DNA of 64,000 nucleotides from Kribbella qitaiheensis (lineage in GTDB: Bacteria > Actinomycetota > Actinomycetes > Propionibacteriales > Kribbellaceae), in contig NZ_CP043661.1 of NCBI RefSeq assembly GCF_014217565.1, positions 1,488,001 to 1,552,000 of the forward strand, in the 5' to 3' direction. A program made the translations under genes and the position numbers. This document shows positions 1 to 8,927 of this stretch, piece after piece. The notes beneath the pieces were generated by a model that was not told where the DNA came from, did not search any database, and worked only from the letters and a program-made list of their open reading frames with translations. Positions within the stretch are counted from its first letter, which is position 1; every line of letters begins with the position of its first letter.

Positions 1-343
1 CGGGCAGCTCCGGCAGCGCGAGCCGGTGCGCGGAGCGGTTGAACCGCGCCGCGTTGGCCTCGGGCCGGAACAGGTGGATCGAGTCGTCGGGGTGCCGGTA
101 GGCCTTCATCCCCTCGAAGATGGTCTGGGCGTAGTGGAACACCGAGGTCGCCGGAGAAAGCTCCAGCGGCCCGAAGGCGGTGATCCTCGCGTCGTGCCAG
201 CCGTTGTCCCGGGTCCACGTGGCGATCGCCATGTGGTCGGAGAACTGTTGCCCGAATCCTGGGTTCGCCAGGATCTGGGCGCGCTGGTCGTCGCTGGCCG
301 GTTGGGTGTTTGGCTCAACGGAGAACTGCAGATCGGCGCTCAT
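1..343 (-). CDS. ilvE: branched-chain amino acid aminotransferase, N-terminal part
   Basis: The first 114 codons are inside the window; the rest runs off the left edge. The product transfers the amino group between glutamate and the branched-chain 2-keto acids, the last step of Ile, Leu and Val synthesis, and uses PLP. The visible part contains the family stretch FHYAQTIFEGMKAYR (about residues 71-85) followed by LFRPEANAARFNRSA, typical of fold-type IV IlvE. The PLP lysine lies outside the window. The ATG at 343 is preceded by a GAGGTG ribosome site. It lies about 200 bases downstream of leuB on the same strand, so co-transcription is plausible. Confidence 0.93.
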   Translation of the reverse strand, partial: MSADLQFSVEPNTQPASDDQRAQILANPGFGQQFSDHMAIATWTRDNGWHDARITAFGPLELSPATSVFHYAQTIFEGMKAYRHPDDSIHLFRPEANAARFNRSAHRLALPELP

Positions 344-549
344 GCCGGCACCTCGCTGGCGCTCGGTTTCGGCATGAGCGCAGAGGCGGCAGTGTTGTCT
401 GATCGCTCGCTACGCTCACTCATAGCGGCACCGTACCTCTAGGCGAACTGGTCAGGCGAGCAAACGAGCGCCCCGCCACCCGGCCACGGGCAGCGTGGCT
501 CCCGCGCCCGGCCGTGCAGGCCGGGCGAGCGGAGTACGGAAACATCGGA

Positions 550-1614
550 TCACCCGGCCGCGCGCTTGGCGATCGCGTCACCGATCTCCGAGGTGGTCCG
601 TGCGTCGCCGGTGCGCTCCTCGATATCCGCGGTCACGGCCGCCTCGATCGCTGCCGCAGCCTCGGTCAGGCCGAGGTGGTCGCAGAGCAGTGCGGTGGAC
701 AGGATCGCCGCCGTCGGGTCGGCTTTCTGCTGGCCGGCGATGTCCGGAGCGGAGCCGTGCACCGGCTCGAACATGCTCGGCGCGGTCTTGTCTGGGTTGA
801 TGTTGCCGCTCGCGGCCAGCCCGATCCCACCGCTGATCGCGGCGGCCAGGTCGGTGATGATGTCGCCGAACAGGTTGTCGGTGACGATCACGTCGAACCG
901 GGCCGGGTCGGTGACCATGAAGATGGTCGCCGCGTCCACGTGCAGGTAGTCGACGGTGATGTCGGGGAAGTCCTTCTTCACCGCGTCGACGGTCCGGGTC
1001 CAGAGGTGACCGGCGTACACGAGCACGTTGTTCTTGTGCACCAGGGTCAGCTTCTTGCGCGGCCGCGCCTGCGCCCGGGCGAACGCGTCGCGGACGACCC
1101 GCTCCACGCCGTACGCCGTGTTGACGCTGACCTCGGTCGCGATCTCGGCCGGGGTGCCGACGCGGAGGGCGCCGCCGTTGCCGACGTACGGGCCTTCGGT
1201 GCCTTCCCGGACGACGACGAAGTCGACCTGGCCCGGGTTCGCCAGCGGCGAGCCGACCGACGGGTAGACCTTCGAGGGGCGCAGGTTCACGTAGTGGTCG
1301 AGGGCGAAGCGGAGCTTGAGGAGCAGGCCACGCTCCAGTACGCCGGACGGGACCGTCGGGTCGCCGACCGCGCCGAGCAGGATCGCGTCGTGCTTGCGGA
1401 TCTCCTCGAGCTCGGCATCCGGCAGGGTCTCCCCGGTCGCGTGCCAGCGCTTCGCGCCGAGGTCGTACTCCGTGCGCTCGAACGTGACGCCGTAGTTCGC
1501 GCTGACCGCGTCGAGGACCTTGAGCGCCTCGGCGGTGACCTCGGGACCGATCCCGTCGCCACCTACCACTGCCAGCTTGAACGCCGTCTTGGCTGGGCGC
1601 TGTTGCGTGCTCAC
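550..1614 (-). CDS. leuB: 3-isopropylmalate dehydrogenase
   Basis: The 354-residue protein oxidatively decarboxylates 3-isopropylmalate to 2-oxoisocaproate in leucine synthesis, using NAD. It starts with the dinucleotide-enzyme N-terminus [11 protein letters not shown] and carries the metal/substrate part [20 protein letters not shown] and the adenine-side loop [13 protein letters not shown]. Length is normal for the short actinobacterial form. The start is a GTG that overlaps the stop of a 50-codon upstream reading frame by a GTGA junction, so translation is probably coupled. ilvE follows downstream. Confidence 0.96.
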   Translation of the reverse strand: MSTQQRPAKTAFKLAVVGGDGIGPEVTAEALKVLDAVSANYGVTFERTEYDLGAKRWHATGETLPDAELEEIRKHDAILLGAVGDPTVPSGVLERGLLLKLRFALDHYVNLRPSKVYPSVGSPLANPGQVDFVVVREGTEGPYVGNGGALRVGTPAEIATEVSVNTAYGVERVVRDAFARAQARPRKKLTLVHKNNVLVYAGHLWTRTVDAVKKDFPDITVDYLHVDAATIFMVTDPARFDVIVTDNLFGDIITDLAAAISGGIGLAASGNINPDKTAPSMFEPVHGSAPDIAGQQKADPTAAILSTALLCDHLGLTEAAAAIEAAVTADIEERTGDARTTSEIGDAIAKRAAG

Positions 1615-1763
1615 TTCTTGGGTTCTCCCCCGTTGTCGCGGCGGTTCATGGCCTCTTGGACTGGCTGGGTCTCGGCCTGGCGTGGTGCGGGGCGGCGACG
1701 GCGGGCGGCCTTGCGCTCGCGTCCGTCGACGACCTTCCAGTTGGCCGGATACATGTCGTACAT
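1611..1763 (-). CDS. small basic protein translationally coupled to leuB
   Basis: A 50-residue frame starts at the ATG at 1763, nine bases after a good ribosome site (GGGAGAG). It begins [18 protein letters not shown], continues with an Arg-rich stretch and ends GGEPKK. Its TGA overlaps the leuB GTG start as GTGA. I see no transmembrane segment and no run of Leu, Ile or Val codons, so it does not look like an attenuator peptide. I recall small actinobacterial proteins beginning MYDMY but cannot name a function. The ribosome site and overlap make it likely to be a real gene. Confidence 0.7.
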   Translation of the reverse strand: MYDMYPANWKVVDGRERKAARRRRPAPRQAETQPVQEAMNRRDNGGEPKK

Positions 1764-2015
1764 GCTGCTCTCCCGTTTGGTCTCGTGCTTGTCACAAACG
1801 GCCGACGACTGGCACTACCGGGCGGGAAGTACGCCGAAACCCGCGCCCGATAGCTTCACCGCGGTCGACCTTAGCGGACCCCGGTGCGGCAGCGGTCCCA
1901 TGCGGTGTACCACGAACTGCATGATGGGTCCGAAGATACTCTGGCGTCCGACTAATTCGCCACCATGCGGGCAGACTGTCCCGAGATGTGAGATGCCAGT
2001 GACACGACTGGACCG

Positions 2016-2603
2016 ATGCTGTGCAACTCTCAACCGGTGAGTGCTCCTCCAGAACTGCCACCGCTGGTTTCAGCGGCCCTCAGCCTGTCCGGCCGGCGCG
2101 GATTCGTCAGCGCCACCCGCAACGAGACGGGCCGGTTGCTCGCGACCTTGGCCGCGTCGCGGACGGGGACGCTCGGCGAGGTCGGCACCGGCTGCGGCGT
2201 CGGCTCGGCCTGGCTGCGCAGCGGCGCGACCGACGACACCAAGATCGTTACCGCCGAGAGCGATCCGCAGCTGGCGAAGGTGGTCGCTGAGCTCTTCGCC
2301 GAAGACGGCCGGATCGAGGTGCTGTCGGCGGACTGGTCGGCGCTGATCGAGCGCGGGCCGTTCTCCTTGCTCTTCGTGGACGCGCGCGAGGCGAAGCTCT
2401 CCGCCCGCGACGTGATCGCCGAGGCCGTCGAGCCGGGCGGCTTCGTAGTACTGGACGACTTCACCCCGTCGGCAGTCTGGCCCCCCATGTACGGAGGCCG
2501 GGTCGACACCCTCCGCCAAGAATGGCTGATGGACGAACGCTTCACCACAGTAGAAGTAATGGTCGCGCCGGACGCGGCCGTCCTGCTGGCAACCAAGCGC
2601 TGA
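2016..2603 (+). CDS. O-methyltransferase-like SAM-dependent methyltransferase
   Basis: The 195-residue protein has a class I SAM-binding motif, GEVGTGCGVGSAWL (about residues 55-68), an acidic second-strand end (TAESD) and a later LLFVDARE and VLDDF pair, as in the caffeoyl-CoA/catechol O-methyltransferase family 3. The substrate is unknown. It is divergent from the leuB gene group across about 250 bases that should hold two promoters. A GTG at 2037 is an alternative start; neither start has a clear ribosome site. Confidence 0.75.
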   Translation: MLCNSQPVSAPPELPPLVSAALSLSGRRGFVSATRNETGRLLATLAASRTGTLGEVGTGCGVGSAWLRSGATDDTKIVTAESDPQLAKVVAELFAEDGRIEVLSADWSALIERGPFSLLFVDAREAKLSARDVIAEAVEPGGFVVLDDFTPSAVWPPMYGGRVDTLRQEWLMDERFTTVEVMVAPDAAVLLATKR

Positions 2604-2672
2604 GTACTACGGGAAAGCCCGCCCCTGCGTGCTATTCCGACGACGGGGCGGCTTGTCGTGGCCTGTCCTCTC

Positions 2673-2786
2673 CCGGACCGCCAGGCCATCAGTACTGCCT
2701 GCAGACCGGCGTCATCCCGCCGCCGTACGCTCACTATCGCGCCCTGGGCTCGGCGGACCGCTCCTACTAATGGCCTGGCGGTCCGG
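2673..2786. repeat. 114-base element with perfect 17-base inverted ends
   Basis: The left arm CCGGACCGCCAGGCCAT (2673-2689) is exactly the reverse complement of the right arm (2770-2786). About 80 bases lie between. The element fills most of the gap between the convergent methyltransferase and YihY genes. It may act as a transcription terminator or be a miniature mobile or REP-like repeat; no second copy was found in the window. Confidence 0.6.
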
Positions 2787-2795
2787 TCCACCTCC

Positions 2796-3746
2796 TCAGT
2801 GGGGCAGGGAGTCGGCCTTTACCGCGCCGCGTTGGCCTAGGGGCTGAGGAGCGCCCTTGGTGGTGTCGTGGGCGGTTTGTTCCTCGGATTCGGCGTTGAT
2901 TTCGGCGCCCAGCAGTACGGCGTACGCGGTGAGCCATAGCCAGAGCATCAGGATCACCACTGCTGCCAGGCTGCCGTAGGTCTTGGCGTAGTTGCCGAAA
3001 GTCTCCACGTACAAGGAGAAGCCGATCGACGCGGCCAGCCAGATGAGCGTGGCGACGGCCGCGCCGACGGAGACCCATCGGAGGCGGGGCGCGTCTCGGT
3101 CGGGGCCGAGGCGGTAGACGACGGCCAGCGTCACGGTGATCAGGCCGATCGCCAGCAGCAATCGCACGACTATCAGCAGAATCCGCAGCGGCCCCGGCAG
3201 GTTGGCGCCGATCGCCGCGCCGGCTGCGAAGAGCACCAACGCGAGGACGATGAAGACGATCGCGCCCAGGGTCATCAGCAGGGCAAGGCCCTTGCGTCGC
3301 ACGAAACCGCGCGTCTCGTCCTCGTCGTACGCGAGGTTCACCGCGGTCAGCAGGTTCCCGATCCCGCCCGAGGCGCTCCAAAATGCCGCCACGACAGCGA
3401 TGGCCAAGCCGATTCCCAGACTCTGCCGTGGGGCCGAGGTCAGCGTATCGATCTGCTGCAGAACGAGATCGCGTCCCGACGCCGGCATTGCCTCGGTCAC
3501 ATCCTTGACCTGGTTGCGTATTTGGGCCGGGTCCGCGACCAGTCCGTAGGTCAGGACCGCGGCGACGACGGCTGGGAAGAGGGACAGGAAGCCGAAGAAC
3601 GCGACCCCGGCCGCGAGCAGCGGCACCTGGTCGGCCTTGGCTTCCGACCAGGCCCGTTTGAGCACCTGCCACCAACCCGCCGCCGGAATCTCGGTGGGCC
3701 GGTCCGCCTCTACTCCCGGCACGTCGCGCCGCTGATCCTTGGCCAT
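2796..3746 (-). CDS. YihY/BrkB-family inner membrane protein
   Basis: The 316-residue protein has about six membrane helices. The family entry segment is VPLLAAGVAFFGFLSLFPAVVAAV (about residues 41-64), followed by the ASGGIGNLLTAVNLAYDEDETRGFVRRKG loop and the C-terminal YGSLAAVVILMLWLWLTAYAVLLGAEINAE. Members sit in the cytoplasmic membrane; their role is unclear (often mislabelled ribonuclease BN). The ATG overlaps the TGA of the preceding DUF3618 gene (TGATG), so it is the last gene of a four-gene envelope cluster. The C-terminal tail is hydrophilic. Confidence 0.88.
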   Translation of the reverse strand: MAKDQRRDVPGVEADRPTEIPAAGWWQVLKRAWSEAKADQVPLLAAGVAFFGFLSLFPAVVAAVLTYGLVADPAQIRNQVKDVTEAMPASGRDLVLQQIDTLTSAPRQSLGIGLAIAVVAAFWSASGGIGNLLTAVNLAYDEDETRGFVRRKGLALLMTLGAIVFIVLALVLFAAGAAIGANLPGPLRILLIVVRLLLAIGLITVTLAVVYRLGPDRDAPRLRWVSVGAAVATLIWLAASIGFSLYVETFGNYAKTYGSLAAVVILMLWLWLTAYAVLLGAEINAESEEQTAHDTTKGAPQPLGQRGAVKADSLPH

Positions 3747-4366
3747 CAGCTCGACGAACCTGCCTGCCGCACGCTGTCCGCGGACTGCTTCGTCTCGTGC
3801 GCGACGTCCTGAGCCGCCGCCCGGCCTTCGTCGGCCACGTCCGTCGCCGCCTGCGAAGCGGATTCCTTGACGTGCTCGACCGCCTCCTGCGCCGGCGCCT
3901 GAAGGTTCTCCTTCAGCTCCTGAGCCGCCTGCGCAGCGTGCTCCTTGACCGGACCGGCAGCCTCAATCGCCTTGTCCTTGGTCTCCTGCGCCAGTTCGCG
4001 CTCACGGGTCGAAGGCGGTATCGCCGCGGCTACCACCCAGCCCGCGGCGAAAGCGATCAGGCCGGTGGCGAGCGGCGTACCACGAGTCCGCGCCCGCGCC
4101 ATATCAGGCGCGGAGCCAACAGCGTCGCCGAGTTGACCGCCCGCGTCCCGAACCGACGACATCGCCGAGCCTGCCGTATCGGCCGCAGCTCCCGAAGAAC
4201 CCATCACGTGCTCCTTCAACCGATGCACACCGCCCTTGGCCCGATCCACTCGCCGGCCGACGACGCGACTCGGACTCACCTTCTCGGTCAACGCGTCGAC
4301 ATCGCGGCCGACGTTCCGCCGGGTCTGTTCGATGTCTCGTCTCAGCTCTTCCGGGTCTTCAGCCAT
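3746..4366 (-). CDS. DUF3618-domain membrane-anchored protein
   Basis: The 206-residue protein begins EDPEELRRDIEQTRRNVGRDVDALTEKVSPS, the typical DUF3618 opening (residues 3-33). One membrane helix follows (about 94-112, PLATGLIAFAAGWVVAAAI), then a long Ala/Glu/Lys-rich helical tail with repeated QAAQELKE/VKESASQAA segments resembling late-embryogenesis-abundant proteins. The ATG at 4366 has a strong AAGGAGGA site. It overlaps the holin-like gene by 25 bases and the YihY gene by one. A stress or envelope-stability role is inferred from the company it keeps, not shown. Confidence 0.85.
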   Translation of the reverse strand: MAEDPEELRRDIEQTRRNVGRDVDALTEKVSPSRVVGRRVDRAKGGVHRLKEHVMGSSGAAADTAGSAMSSVRDAGGQLGDAVGSAPDMARARTRGTPLATGLIAFAAGWVVAAAIPPSTRERELAQETKDKAIEAAGPVKEHAAQAAQELKENLQAPAQEAVEHVKESASQAATDVADEGRAAAQDVAHETKQSADSVRQAGSSS

Positions 4367-4767
4367 CGTGCGTCCTCCTTCAGGGATTCGACCGTCTGGT
4401 CGGGTTTGGGATCGACCTGCTGCAGTTGTTTGCGTCCGGACGTCGCCAGGACAGCGGCGGCCACGCCCCAGAGTGCGGCGACGATGAGGGCGGCCCAGAT
4501 GAGATCCATCGCCTCGTCCAGGGCCCACATCACCGTCAGCGACAGGAACAACGCGACCATCCAGCCCGCCACGGCCGCGCCGCCGAGCATTCCCGCGCCC
4601 TTGCCCGCCTTCTTCGCCTCGGCCTGCAGTTCCGCCTTCGCCAGCGCGAGCTCCTGCCGGGTCAGCTGGCCGAGGTCGGTGGTCAGCTTGGAGACCATCT
4701 CTCCTACCGACTCGTCCATCGACAACCGGTCCGGCCGGCCGTCCGGCGACGATCCGCCTATCGTCAT
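4342..4767 (-). CDS. phage-holin-like (Actinobacteria holin 3 type) membrane protein
   Basis: The 141-residue protein has an N-terminal amphipathic helix (ESVGEMVSKLTTDLGQLTRQELALAKAEL) and two close membrane helices (about residues 57-80 and 87-110). This is the pattern of the family annotated phage holin superfamily or DUF1469. Despite the name these are chromosomal envelope proteins in actinobacteria and often sit next to DUF3618 genes, as here. The ATG at 4767 lies one base before the stop of the upstream gene, implying coupled translation. Confidence 0.85.
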   Translation of the reverse strand: MTIGGSSPDGRPDRLSMDESVGEMVSKLTTDLGQLTRQELALAKAELQAEAKKAGKGAGMLGGAAVAGWMVALFLSLTVMWALDEAMDLIWAALIVAALWGVAAAVLATSGRKQLQQVDPKPDQTVESLKEDARWLKTRKS

Positions 4768-4768
4768 C

Positions 4769-5587
4769 TCACTGCCCCGATCCCGGCCCGAACCTCGGCT
4801 CGACCGGAGCTCCTGGATCCAGATCCGGCACCGTCGGTGTCGGGAACTGAGTCCCTTCGGGCGGCCGCATCGTGGAGCCGGGCGGCGGTTCCATGGGGGC
4901 GGCAGGCGGGGGCGTCGTGTGTGGGACGGGCGGCGCCGATGGTGCACCCGCAGGCGGTGGCACGAGGTAGTCGTCGTCCGGCGCCATTCCCGTCCTACGC
5001 CCGCCGGCCACGCCGCCCGGCGTACGGCTGATTCCGTTGCCTGAACCGCCGCTCGAGCCGCTCGGCGTACCGGCGGCCAAGGCTCGCGTCAGCCGGCCCG
5101 CGACCACACCAGCGGTCGCGGCGACGAGCAAGAACATGCCGGGCCGACGGCGCGCGAGTCCGCGAACCTCTTCCAGCAAGTCGCCCGGCTCGTGCTTCTG
5201 CAGGAAGTCAGCGGCTTGATCGGTGTACTCCGCGCCGTGCTGCGCCAACTGCGCGCCCCAGCCGGACTGACCGTGCTCGGCCATTCCACGCAGCTCGTCG
5301 CCGACGGAACGAAGGCTGCGGGCAGCCTGCTCCTTCTGGTGTGTTGCCTGCTCGACGAGCTGATCTCTGGTCTGACCAGCAAGCAACCGGGTCTGCTCGC
5401 GAACGTCTGACGTCACGTCAGCAGCCTTCTGGCCAACGGTTCCCGCGACCTGACGGACGGCGTCGGCGGAGGTGTCCTTCAGATGCCCGGCTTCTTCTCG
5501 GACCTGACCCGTGGCACTGTCCCCGGTGGTGCTTTGCGCAGCCGGCGGACCTTCTCTGTCCGTTTGATGATTCGTACTGGGACCCAT
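4769..5587 (-). CDS. envelope-stress-type protein, helical with one membrane segment and Pro-rich tail
   Basis: The 272-residue protein has a hydrophilic N-terminal half rich in Ala, Glu and Gln with helical repeats (DAVRQVAGTVGQKAADVTSD and similar), then GDLLEEVRGLARRRPGMFLLVAATAGVVAGRLTRAL, a single membrane helix after an Arg-rich stop, and a disordered Pro-rich tail (PPPAGAPSAPPVP). It opens the four-gene minus-strand cluster. The ATG at 5587 has the site AAGGAGA. No enzyme motif is visible. Function unknown; probably envelope or stress related by neighbourhood. Confidence 0.75.
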   Translation of the reverse strand: MGPSTNHQTDREGPPAAQSTTGDSATGQVREEAGHLKDTSADAVRQVAGTVGQKAADVTSDVREQTRLLAGQTRDQLVEQATHQKEQAARSLRSVGDELRGMAEHGQSGWGAQLAQHGAEYTDQAADFLQKHEPGDLLEEVRGLARRRPGMFLLVAATAGVVAGRLTRALAAGTPSGSSGGSGNGISRTPGGVAGGRRTGMAPDDDYLVPPPAGAPSAPPVPHTTPPPAAPMEPPPGSTMRPPEGTQFPTPTVPDLDPGAPVEPRFGPGSGQ

Positions 5588-5815
5588 TGGAACTTCTCCT
5601 TCCCAGGAGAGATCGAAGCGGTGAGATCGGTGAGCGGCCCGGCGTACAAGGCCCTCCGCGGGGCGGCTCGGGTGAATGAGGTCGGCGCGAAATGGCACAC
5701 TTCCGTACCACTGCCGATCGAAGCCGCCGGTACCCAGCAGCAAACCGATAATGCGCGGGTACACAAGGGCCATTGGTGGCGCTGGGCCGCTGACCTGAAA
5801 ATGGGAGAAGACACG

Positions 5816-6643
5816 ATGACGAAGGACGCTCAACCGACCCTGAGACTCTTGAACGGCGCCGAGATGCCGGTGCTCGGGCTGGGCGTCTGGCAAGTGCCCG
5901 ACGGTCCGGCTTGCGAAGGTGCGGTCACCGCGGCGCTGGAGACCGGCTACCGGTTGATCGACACGGCTCAGGCGTACGGGAACGAGTCGAGCGTCGGGCG
6001 GGCGATTCGCAGCAGCGGCATTCCCCGCGAGGAGATCTTCCTGACGACGAAGTTCCACCCCGGCCGCCGCGATCCGCTGGCCGAGATGGAGAAGAGCCTC
6101 GAACGACTCGGCACCGACTACGTCGACCTCTACCTCGTGCACTGGCCCGAGGGCGGACCGACGCGGGCCTGGCCCGGGATGGAGGCGGCCAACGTGGCCG
6201 GTCTGGCCAAGGGCATCGGGGTCTCGAACTACAGCGCCGCTGAGCTCGAAGAGTTGTCCAAGGTCAGCCAGATCACCCCGGCGGCCAACCAATTCCAGTT
6301 CAGCCCGTTCCTGTACCGCCGCTCTCTGGTCGAGGCCTGCACGGATGCCGGGATAGTCGCGCAGGCCTACAGCCCGCTGGGAACCGGAGAACACCTCGAC
6401 GACCCGGTGGTCGAGCAGATCGCAACTGCCACCGACCGCACGCCCGCCCAGATCCTGATCAGATGGGCGGTCCAGAAGGGGTTGTCGGTAATCCCGAAGT
6501 CCACTCACCGAGGCCGCATCGAAGAGAATTTCGATGTCCTCGGATTCGAACTCGACGAAGCATCGGTCGAAGCGCTGGACGCTCTCGACACGACCGGTGA
6601 GACCTCCGACGCGAAGGCGCCGAGCCAGAAGTGGTGGTCCTGA
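5816..6643 (+). CDS. aldo/keto reductase
   Basis: The 275-residue NADPH-dependent reductase is a TIM-barrel AKR close to the 2,5-diketo-D-gluconate reductase group. The catalytic tetrad is visible: Asp49 and Tyr54 in LIDTAQAYGNE, Lys79 in TTKFHP and His109 in LVHWP. The cofactor region is IPKSTHRGRIEENFDV. The ATG at 5816 has a GGAGAAG site; an in-frame ATG at 5801 is possible but less likely. The physiological substrate cannot be told. It is divergent from the envelope cluster. Confidence 0.93.
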   Translation: MTKDAQPTLRLLNGAEMPVLGLGVWQVPDGPACEGAVTAALETGYRLIDTAQAYGNESSVGRAIRSSGIPREEIFLTTKFHPGRRDPLAEMEKSLERLGTDYVDLYLVHWPEGGPTRAWPGMEAANVAGLAKGIGVSNYSAAELEELSKVSQITPAANQFQFSPFLYRRSLVEACTDAGIVAQAYSPLGTGEHLDDPVVEQIATATDRTPAQILIRWAVQKGLSVIPKSTHRGRIEENFDVLGFELDEASVEALDALDTTGETSDAKAPSQKWWS

Positions 6644-6761
6644 CCAGGAACCAGCCCGGACGTGGGTCTACCAAGCCCTCGACCCCGCGTAGCGAATTTG
6701 TCGTCGGCCGGACCGTGCAATGCCACGGTCCGGCCGAGCGATTGTTGAGCGAGTGCTCGAA

Positions 6762-8318
6762 TCAGGAGGCCCAGGGCGAGCTGACGAGCCAGCTCACGTC
6801 GTCGGCGTAGGCGTTGCTGTTGTCAAAGGTGTTGGTACCGCCGTTGGCGGCGATGTAGACGCTGTTGTTGTAGTGGCGCACGAATCGGTCGGAGAAGTTG
6901 AGCGATCTGAGCGAGACGCCTTGCGCGTTGTGGCCGGCCTCCGGGCAGAACGTCGCGTCCTGAGCGAACAGAGAACTCCCGTCGTTGGCCTGTAGGTGGA
7001 GCTGGTAGTTCTGGTGCCGCAGGTACTGCCCGGACGTGTTCCTGGACTCGAAAGACACGCAAGAACTGTTACCCAGCCCGGCCCGCACGGTCCAGGACGC
7101 GTTGCCCTTTTCAGTGGCGGAACTACCGCTGCCGACGACCGCAGTGTCCACCGTGGACCCACTGTGGTGGATGTAGCGATCGGTGCAGCAAGCAGTGGTG
7201 GCGCGCAGGGAGACGGCCGTGCCGGGCGTCAGGCCGGTCCCGCCGGAGCCGGTGGCGTAGCCGGCCGCGGTAATGTTGGCCTGTACTGCGTTCTCGGTCG
7301 CGTCCGACGGGTAGCCCGACGTCATCACGCCTTCGTAGAAGGTGCCGCGGGCACCGACACTGTTGTCGCCACCGATGCCCAGGATGATGGCTCCCTCCTT
7401 CTTCATCGGGTTGTAGCCCGGGGCATTGGGGCGAACTCCGTTGTAGAAGGTCGACACGCCACCGGACTGCGCGTTGCCGCCACGAATCGCCCAACGGTTC
7501 TGGCCGCCCTTGACGATGGCGGTCAGGAAGCGGTGGCTGATGCTCGGGTCGTTGCCGTTGTAGCCCGTGTTCACCCCGGAGAAGAGGCCGTTCTCGAGGT
7601 CGGCCATGATCCACGGACCGTTTCCGGCTCCGGAGCCCCAGGACTTGCTGTTGCCGAAGTAGATGGCCTCCATCGTGCCGTTGCCGTTGTCGCGGCTGTT
7701 GGTCTCGGCATTGCCGTAGTCGAAGCAGCAACCGCCGTTGTAGTGGGTGCCGTCGAAGACGGCGTACATGCCCTCCGACTGGTCACCGGTCGCGACGCCG
7801 TTGGTGTTGTTGTTGCGATAGCCGGTGCCGGGAGCCACGTAGACGCCGTACGCCTTGTGGCCGCCGACTGTGATCGGCGCCGCGGTGGCGTTGGCGAGGT
7901 TGTCGTACCCGCCCGCGGCCGGCCCGCTGAAGCCGCCCGGAGGCGCCTGCGTGAGTCGGTTGTTCCGGCCGGACTGGTCGTAGATGACCGTGATCAGACA
8001 GGTGGTTCCGGCGCAGAACGAATCCTGCGTCGTGGCGTTCGCGACCCCGCCGGCGTTCAGCGGGGCGATGTCCCGGGTGGCATTGTCCGATGCCCGCCTG
8101 ACCTGGTAGAGCGGGCCGTTGTAGGAGCCGTACAACGCCCTGGTTGTGCTGTGCGCGGCCACGCACGGCGTGCTTCCGGCCGCGTAGATGTCACACGGTC
8201 CCTGGGTAGCGGCCTGCGACGTGCCGCCGCCGACCACCAGGCTCGCGGCGATGACGGCGGCGGCGATGACGGCCGCAAAGGCCGCCCGCGGGTGCGAAAA
8301 CCTCGACTGTGGTGCCAT
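6762..8318 (-). CDS. secreted alpha-L-arabinofuranosidase B, GH54 plus CBM42
   Basis: The 518-residue precursor has a signal peptide (residues 1-37, cut near SQAA/TQG), a GH54 catalytic domain (about 38-355) and a C-terminal arabinose-binding CBM42 beta-trefoil (about 370-518). GH54 landmarks are present: adjacent cysteines 197-198 in GGCCFDYGN, and, by spacing from the fungal AbfB, nucleophile Glu242 (ADLENG) and acid/base Asp318 (GGDNS). It should release arabinose from arabinoxylan or arabinan outside the cell. The ATG at 8318 follows a GGAAGGA site. A LacI-type palindrome lies about 100 bases upstream. The gene stands alone, with no transporter or regulator beside it. Confidence 0.93.
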   Translation of the reverse strand: MAPQSRFSHPRAAFAAVIAAAVIAASLVVGGGTSQAATQGPCDIYAAGSTPCVAAHSTTRALYGSYNGPLYQVRRASDNATRDIAPLNAGGVANATTQDSFCAGTTCLITVIYDQSGRNNRLTQAPPGGFSGPAAGGYDNLANATAAPITVGGHKAYGVYVAPGTGYRNNNTNGVATGDQSEGMYAVFDGTHYNGGCCFDYGNAETNSRDNGNGTMEAIYFGNSKSWGSGAGNGPWIMADLENGLFSGVNTGYNGNDPSISHRFLTAIVKGGQNRWAIRGGNAQSGGVSTFYNGVRPNAPGYNPMKKEGAIILGIGGDNSVGARGTFYEGVMTSGYPSDATENAVQANITAAGYATGSGGTGLTPGTAVSLRATTACCTDRYIHHSGSTVDTAVVGSGSSATEKGNASWTVRAGLGNSSCVSFESRNTSGQYLRHQNYQLHLQANDGSSLFAQDATFCPEAGHNAQGVSLRSLNFSDRFVRHYNNSVYIAANGGTNTFDNSNAYADDVSWLVSSPWAS

Positions 8319-8418
8319 TGATGATCCTTCCGTTGCGTCCGGATGCCACAGCCGAGCTCTCGGCCGGGCATGACGCACCGGCACGCGACGCGTAACCGGG
8401 GCGGGATAGCGGAGCGAT

Positions 8419-8432
8419 TGTTAGCGCTAACA
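8419..8432. promoter_or_regulatory. LacI-family operator palindrome
   Basis: TGTTAGCGCTAACA is a perfect 14-base palindrome with the central CG expected of LacI/GalR operators. It lies 101 bases before the arabinofuranosidase start, and this gene is probably induced when arabino-oligosaccharides release the repressor. No LacI gene is in the window, so the regulator must be encoded elsewhere. Confidence 0.75.
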
Positions 8433-8882
8433 TAGCGCTCGGCTCAACGGAGCGCAATGGTCCGCTTCCACCTGATCAGCCGCCCGGTGTTCCAACCATT
8501 GGTGTCGCGGCAGTTCTCGAAGCGCTGACCCAGCGATCGAGGCCTCGACGATCGCCTAGCAATGCCCATGGCTCAGCGTTCCCCGGCCGCGAGCCCTGGT
8601 TAGTGAGGTAGACGCGTGTGGCTAAGGCGTGCATCCACGCTCCGACGACACCTCTGGGCAAGGCAGCGGAGGCGCCGTAGCTGGGGGGGGTGGGGAGCAT
8701 GCGACGGAGGAGCATGCGCGGGCGGCTCACCCGTAGTGCCAGCAAAAGGTGGGCCCAGGCGCTCCCGGTGGGAGAGCCTGGGCCCTGGCCGGCCGCCATG
8801 CGCCTGCGGGCGGCAGGCCGGTCCTTGGTAGGACTAGTAAAACCTACTGGCCGGTCACATGGCCAGTTGAGTGCGCGTTGGG
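8433..8882. other. intergenic stretch without a convincing gene
   Basis: About 450 bases between the GH54 operator and the serA terminator. The short open frames here lack ribosome sites and recognisable products. There is a G8 run near 8684 and a hairpin-prone GC-rich stretch near 8750-8800. I see nothing that can be called a gene. Confidence 0.5.
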
Positions 8883-8909
8883 GCCCGGCGGGCTGGTGGT
8901 CCGCCGGGC
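8883..8909 (-). terminator. hairpin downstream of serA
   Basis: GCCCGGCGG (8883-8891) pairs perfectly with CCGCCGGGC (8901-8909) across a 9-base loop. It lies 19 bases beyond the serA stop. There is no strong U run, as is usual in GC-rich actinobacteria. Confidence 0.6.
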
Positions 8910-8927
8910 TCTCGACGAGCGGTGAGG

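Noticed and set aside
4342..4767. Prophage remnant, because of the holin-like protein
   Set aside because: The holin-like family here is chromosomal and clustered with DUF3618 and YihY-type genes; no other phage gene is near.
5483..5815. N-terminal extension of the aldo/keto reductase
   Set aside because: Homology starts at TLRLLNGAEMPVLGLG, just after the ATG at 5816, which has a good ribosome site; the upstream part overlaps the divergent gene's promoter and start.
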